The notes under the pieces are model-generated. The model saw only the letters and a program-made list of their open reading frames with translations. It searched no databases and had not been told where the DNA came from. Positions 14,983 through 15,914 of a stretch of 15,914 bases of DNA are shown piece by piece. Numbering within the stretch: the first letter of the stretch is position 1; every line of letters starts with the position of its first letter. The position numbers and the translations under genes were made by a program. This DNA comes from Acidobacteriota bacterium (lineage in GTDB: Bacteria > Acidobacteriota > Terriglobia > UBA7540), in NCBI GenBank assembly GCA_021789565.1, contig JAJYJL010000048.1, positions 1 to 15,914 on the forward strand, written 5' to 3'.

Positions 14983-15781
14983 GTGTTTAGAGTTATCAGT
15001 ACGCTCCCAGCCGAAATGCAACGTCCTCTGGATAATTCTGTGCTAAGGCCCGAATCTCGTAAGTGAACTTCATAAAGAGTTGCTCCCAACGCTTTGCCTC
15101 GGGTCGAGTGTACCGGTAAAGACCTCGTCCGTTTGAAGTACCGCGTCCACCTGACCTCACAATTTCTCTAACCATCTTCGGTACCTTGTTATTGCGGCTC
15201 AACTCCGGCCAGAGATCTCTCATGACTGCCTGGTAGGATGAAGGGGTGCCGGTAATGTCCATATATCGAAAGGGGCCGCAGAAGGTGATCCAGTATCCGA
15301 GGTCATTGCGCACCGAGCAGTCAACATCAGCGATGCTTGCATATCCTTCCTCCACAAGATGAAAAGCTTCACGAAGAAGCGCATAATAGCAACGGTTTGC
15401 GATAAATCCCCCAAGTTCCTTGCGCAGGATCGAGGGCTCTTTGCCCCAGTTGCGCGCCAGTTTCCGGGTGCGTTCTGCGTACAGAGGATTGCTGCAATTC
15501 CCACATATAATCTCCATGAAGCGCGATAGATGCGCTGGCTCAGCCCAATGGATACCCAGAACCCGGTCCGGATGCCGGGCGCCCTTTTGCAGGTAAGAAA
15601 CAGGTATTGAGGAGGTGTTGCTTCCAATAATAGAGGCGGGGGGGATTATTCCTTCCAGACTCCGAATAACACCCCTTTTCTCTTGCAGCTTCTCGGGGAC
15701 GCACTCGATGACGAGCTTGCTTTCCTTCAGGTGCGAGTACCCCCTCCCTACTTTAAGGCGTCGTACAACTCGCCCGGGTTC
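14167..15781. repeat. Inverted tail-to-tail duplication of dehydrogenase sequence
   Basis: The segment coding for residues 83-333 of the dehydrogenase (about 14167-14919) recurs in inverted orientation at about 15020-15781. The most conserved patch is identical over 26 bases: 14644-14669 on the plus strand equals 15279-15304 on the minus strand. Elsewhere the copies are diverged, by my reading roughly two thirds identical as protein, so this is an old paralogous duplication rather than a recent repeat. Confidence 0.75.
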
Positions 15782-15832
15782 TGATCCTGACCCAACTTCC
15801 ACGGTCGGTGGAGTGAAGTGGTGGATTTGCAA
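14996..15832 (-). CDS. 3-hydroxyacyl-CoA dehydrogenase-family paralogue lacking its NAD-binding N-terminus (likely remnant)
   Basis: This 278-codon frame matches the neighbouring dehydrogenase from its residue 83 onward, starting at EPGRVVRRLKV. Ser (SNTSS), His (GIHWAEPAH), Glu (FMEII) and Asn (FIANRC) of the active site are all kept, and no stop interrupts it. The Rossmann segment with GxGxxG is missing: the 17 residues before the homology resemble nothing, an in-frame stop lies at 15847, and none of the three frames in the remaining bases to the right edge shows a nucleotide-binding motif. The start is a guess, TTG at 15832 or GTG at 15802, neither with a clear ribosome binding site. Without the NAD domain it should be inactive alone, so I favour a truncated pseudogene. 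It ends 13 bases from the convergent intact copy. Confidence 0.7.
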   Translation of the reverse strand: MQIHHFTPPTVEVGSGSEPGRVVRRLKVGRGYSHLKESKLVIECVPEKLQEKRGVIRSLEGIIPPASIIGSNTSSIPVSYLQKGARHPDRVLGIHWAEPAHLSRFMEIICGNCSNPLYAERTRKLARNWGKEPSILRKELGGFIANRCYYALLREAFHLVEEGYASIADVDCSVRNDLGYWITFCGPFRYMDITGTPSSYQAVMRDLWPELSRNNKVPKMVREIVRSGGRGTSNGRGLYRYTRPEAKRWEQLFMKFTYEIRALAQNYPEDVAFRLGAY

Positions 15833-15914
15833 CAGGATGGCATTTCATTCCGTCACTAGGGTAAGAGTTCGTGCCAGGTTTTAATCGGCCTCATGACTTC
15901 GGCCGGAATCCGCA

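Noticed and set aside
1..15914. Mobile elements, CRISPR arrays, tRNA or rRNA genes
   Set aside because: No transposase, integrase, spaced short repeats, or RNA-gene signatures were seen on either strand.

Overview
The window looks like chromosomal DNA of an acidobacterium or close relative, probably a soil or metagenomic lineage. The main clue is the large outer-membrane receptor (carboxypeptidase-regulatory-like domain, plug, barrel) next to a family-9-like carbohydrate-binding protein, a pairing typical of Acidobacteriota. There are no rRNA or tRNA genes, no insertion sequence and no CRISPR array.

Layout. At the left edge, the 5' end of a secreted protein of unknown function leaves the window on the minus strand (1-237). 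A minus-strand operon runs from 6160 down to 590: a class III aminotransferase of the glutamate-1-semialdehyde-aminomutase type, a 1120-residue TonB-dependent receptor whose start codon overlaps the aminotransferase stop (ATGA), and a CBM9-like protein. Divergent from it is an IclR-family regulator (6329-7132). Two 16-bp perfect-arm palindromes of one pattern, GTCCAnnATnnTGGAC, lie just before the regulator gene and in front of the following plus-strand operon. They are the best candidates for its operators.

The plus-strand operon (7411-14982) encodes a nitrilase-superfamily amidohydrolase, the B12-binding S subunit, the MutL-type ATPase and the E subunit of a glutamate-mutase-like enzyme, a NagA-like amidohydrolase, a TauE/SafE-type membrane transporter and a 3-hydroxyacyl-CoA-dehydrogenase-family enzyme. 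A second dehydrogenase copy, lacking its NAD-binding domain, faces it tail to tail at the right edge.

How it may work (inference). One regulator probably controls uptake through the receptor, amide or N-acyl removal by two hydrolases, transamination, a coenzyme-B12 carbon-skeleton rearrangement, and oxidation of a 3-hydroxy intermediate. The most interesting point is that the mutase E subunit keeps the cofactor contacts and two substrate arginines of clostridial glutamate mutase, but has Leu where that enzyme has Arg149 and Glu171. No methylaspartate ammonia-lyase is present. The enzyme therefore probably does not use glutamate, and the locus may encode an undescribed B12-dependent catabolic pathway. 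Comparisons with reference proteins rest on remembered sequences and literature, not on a search.
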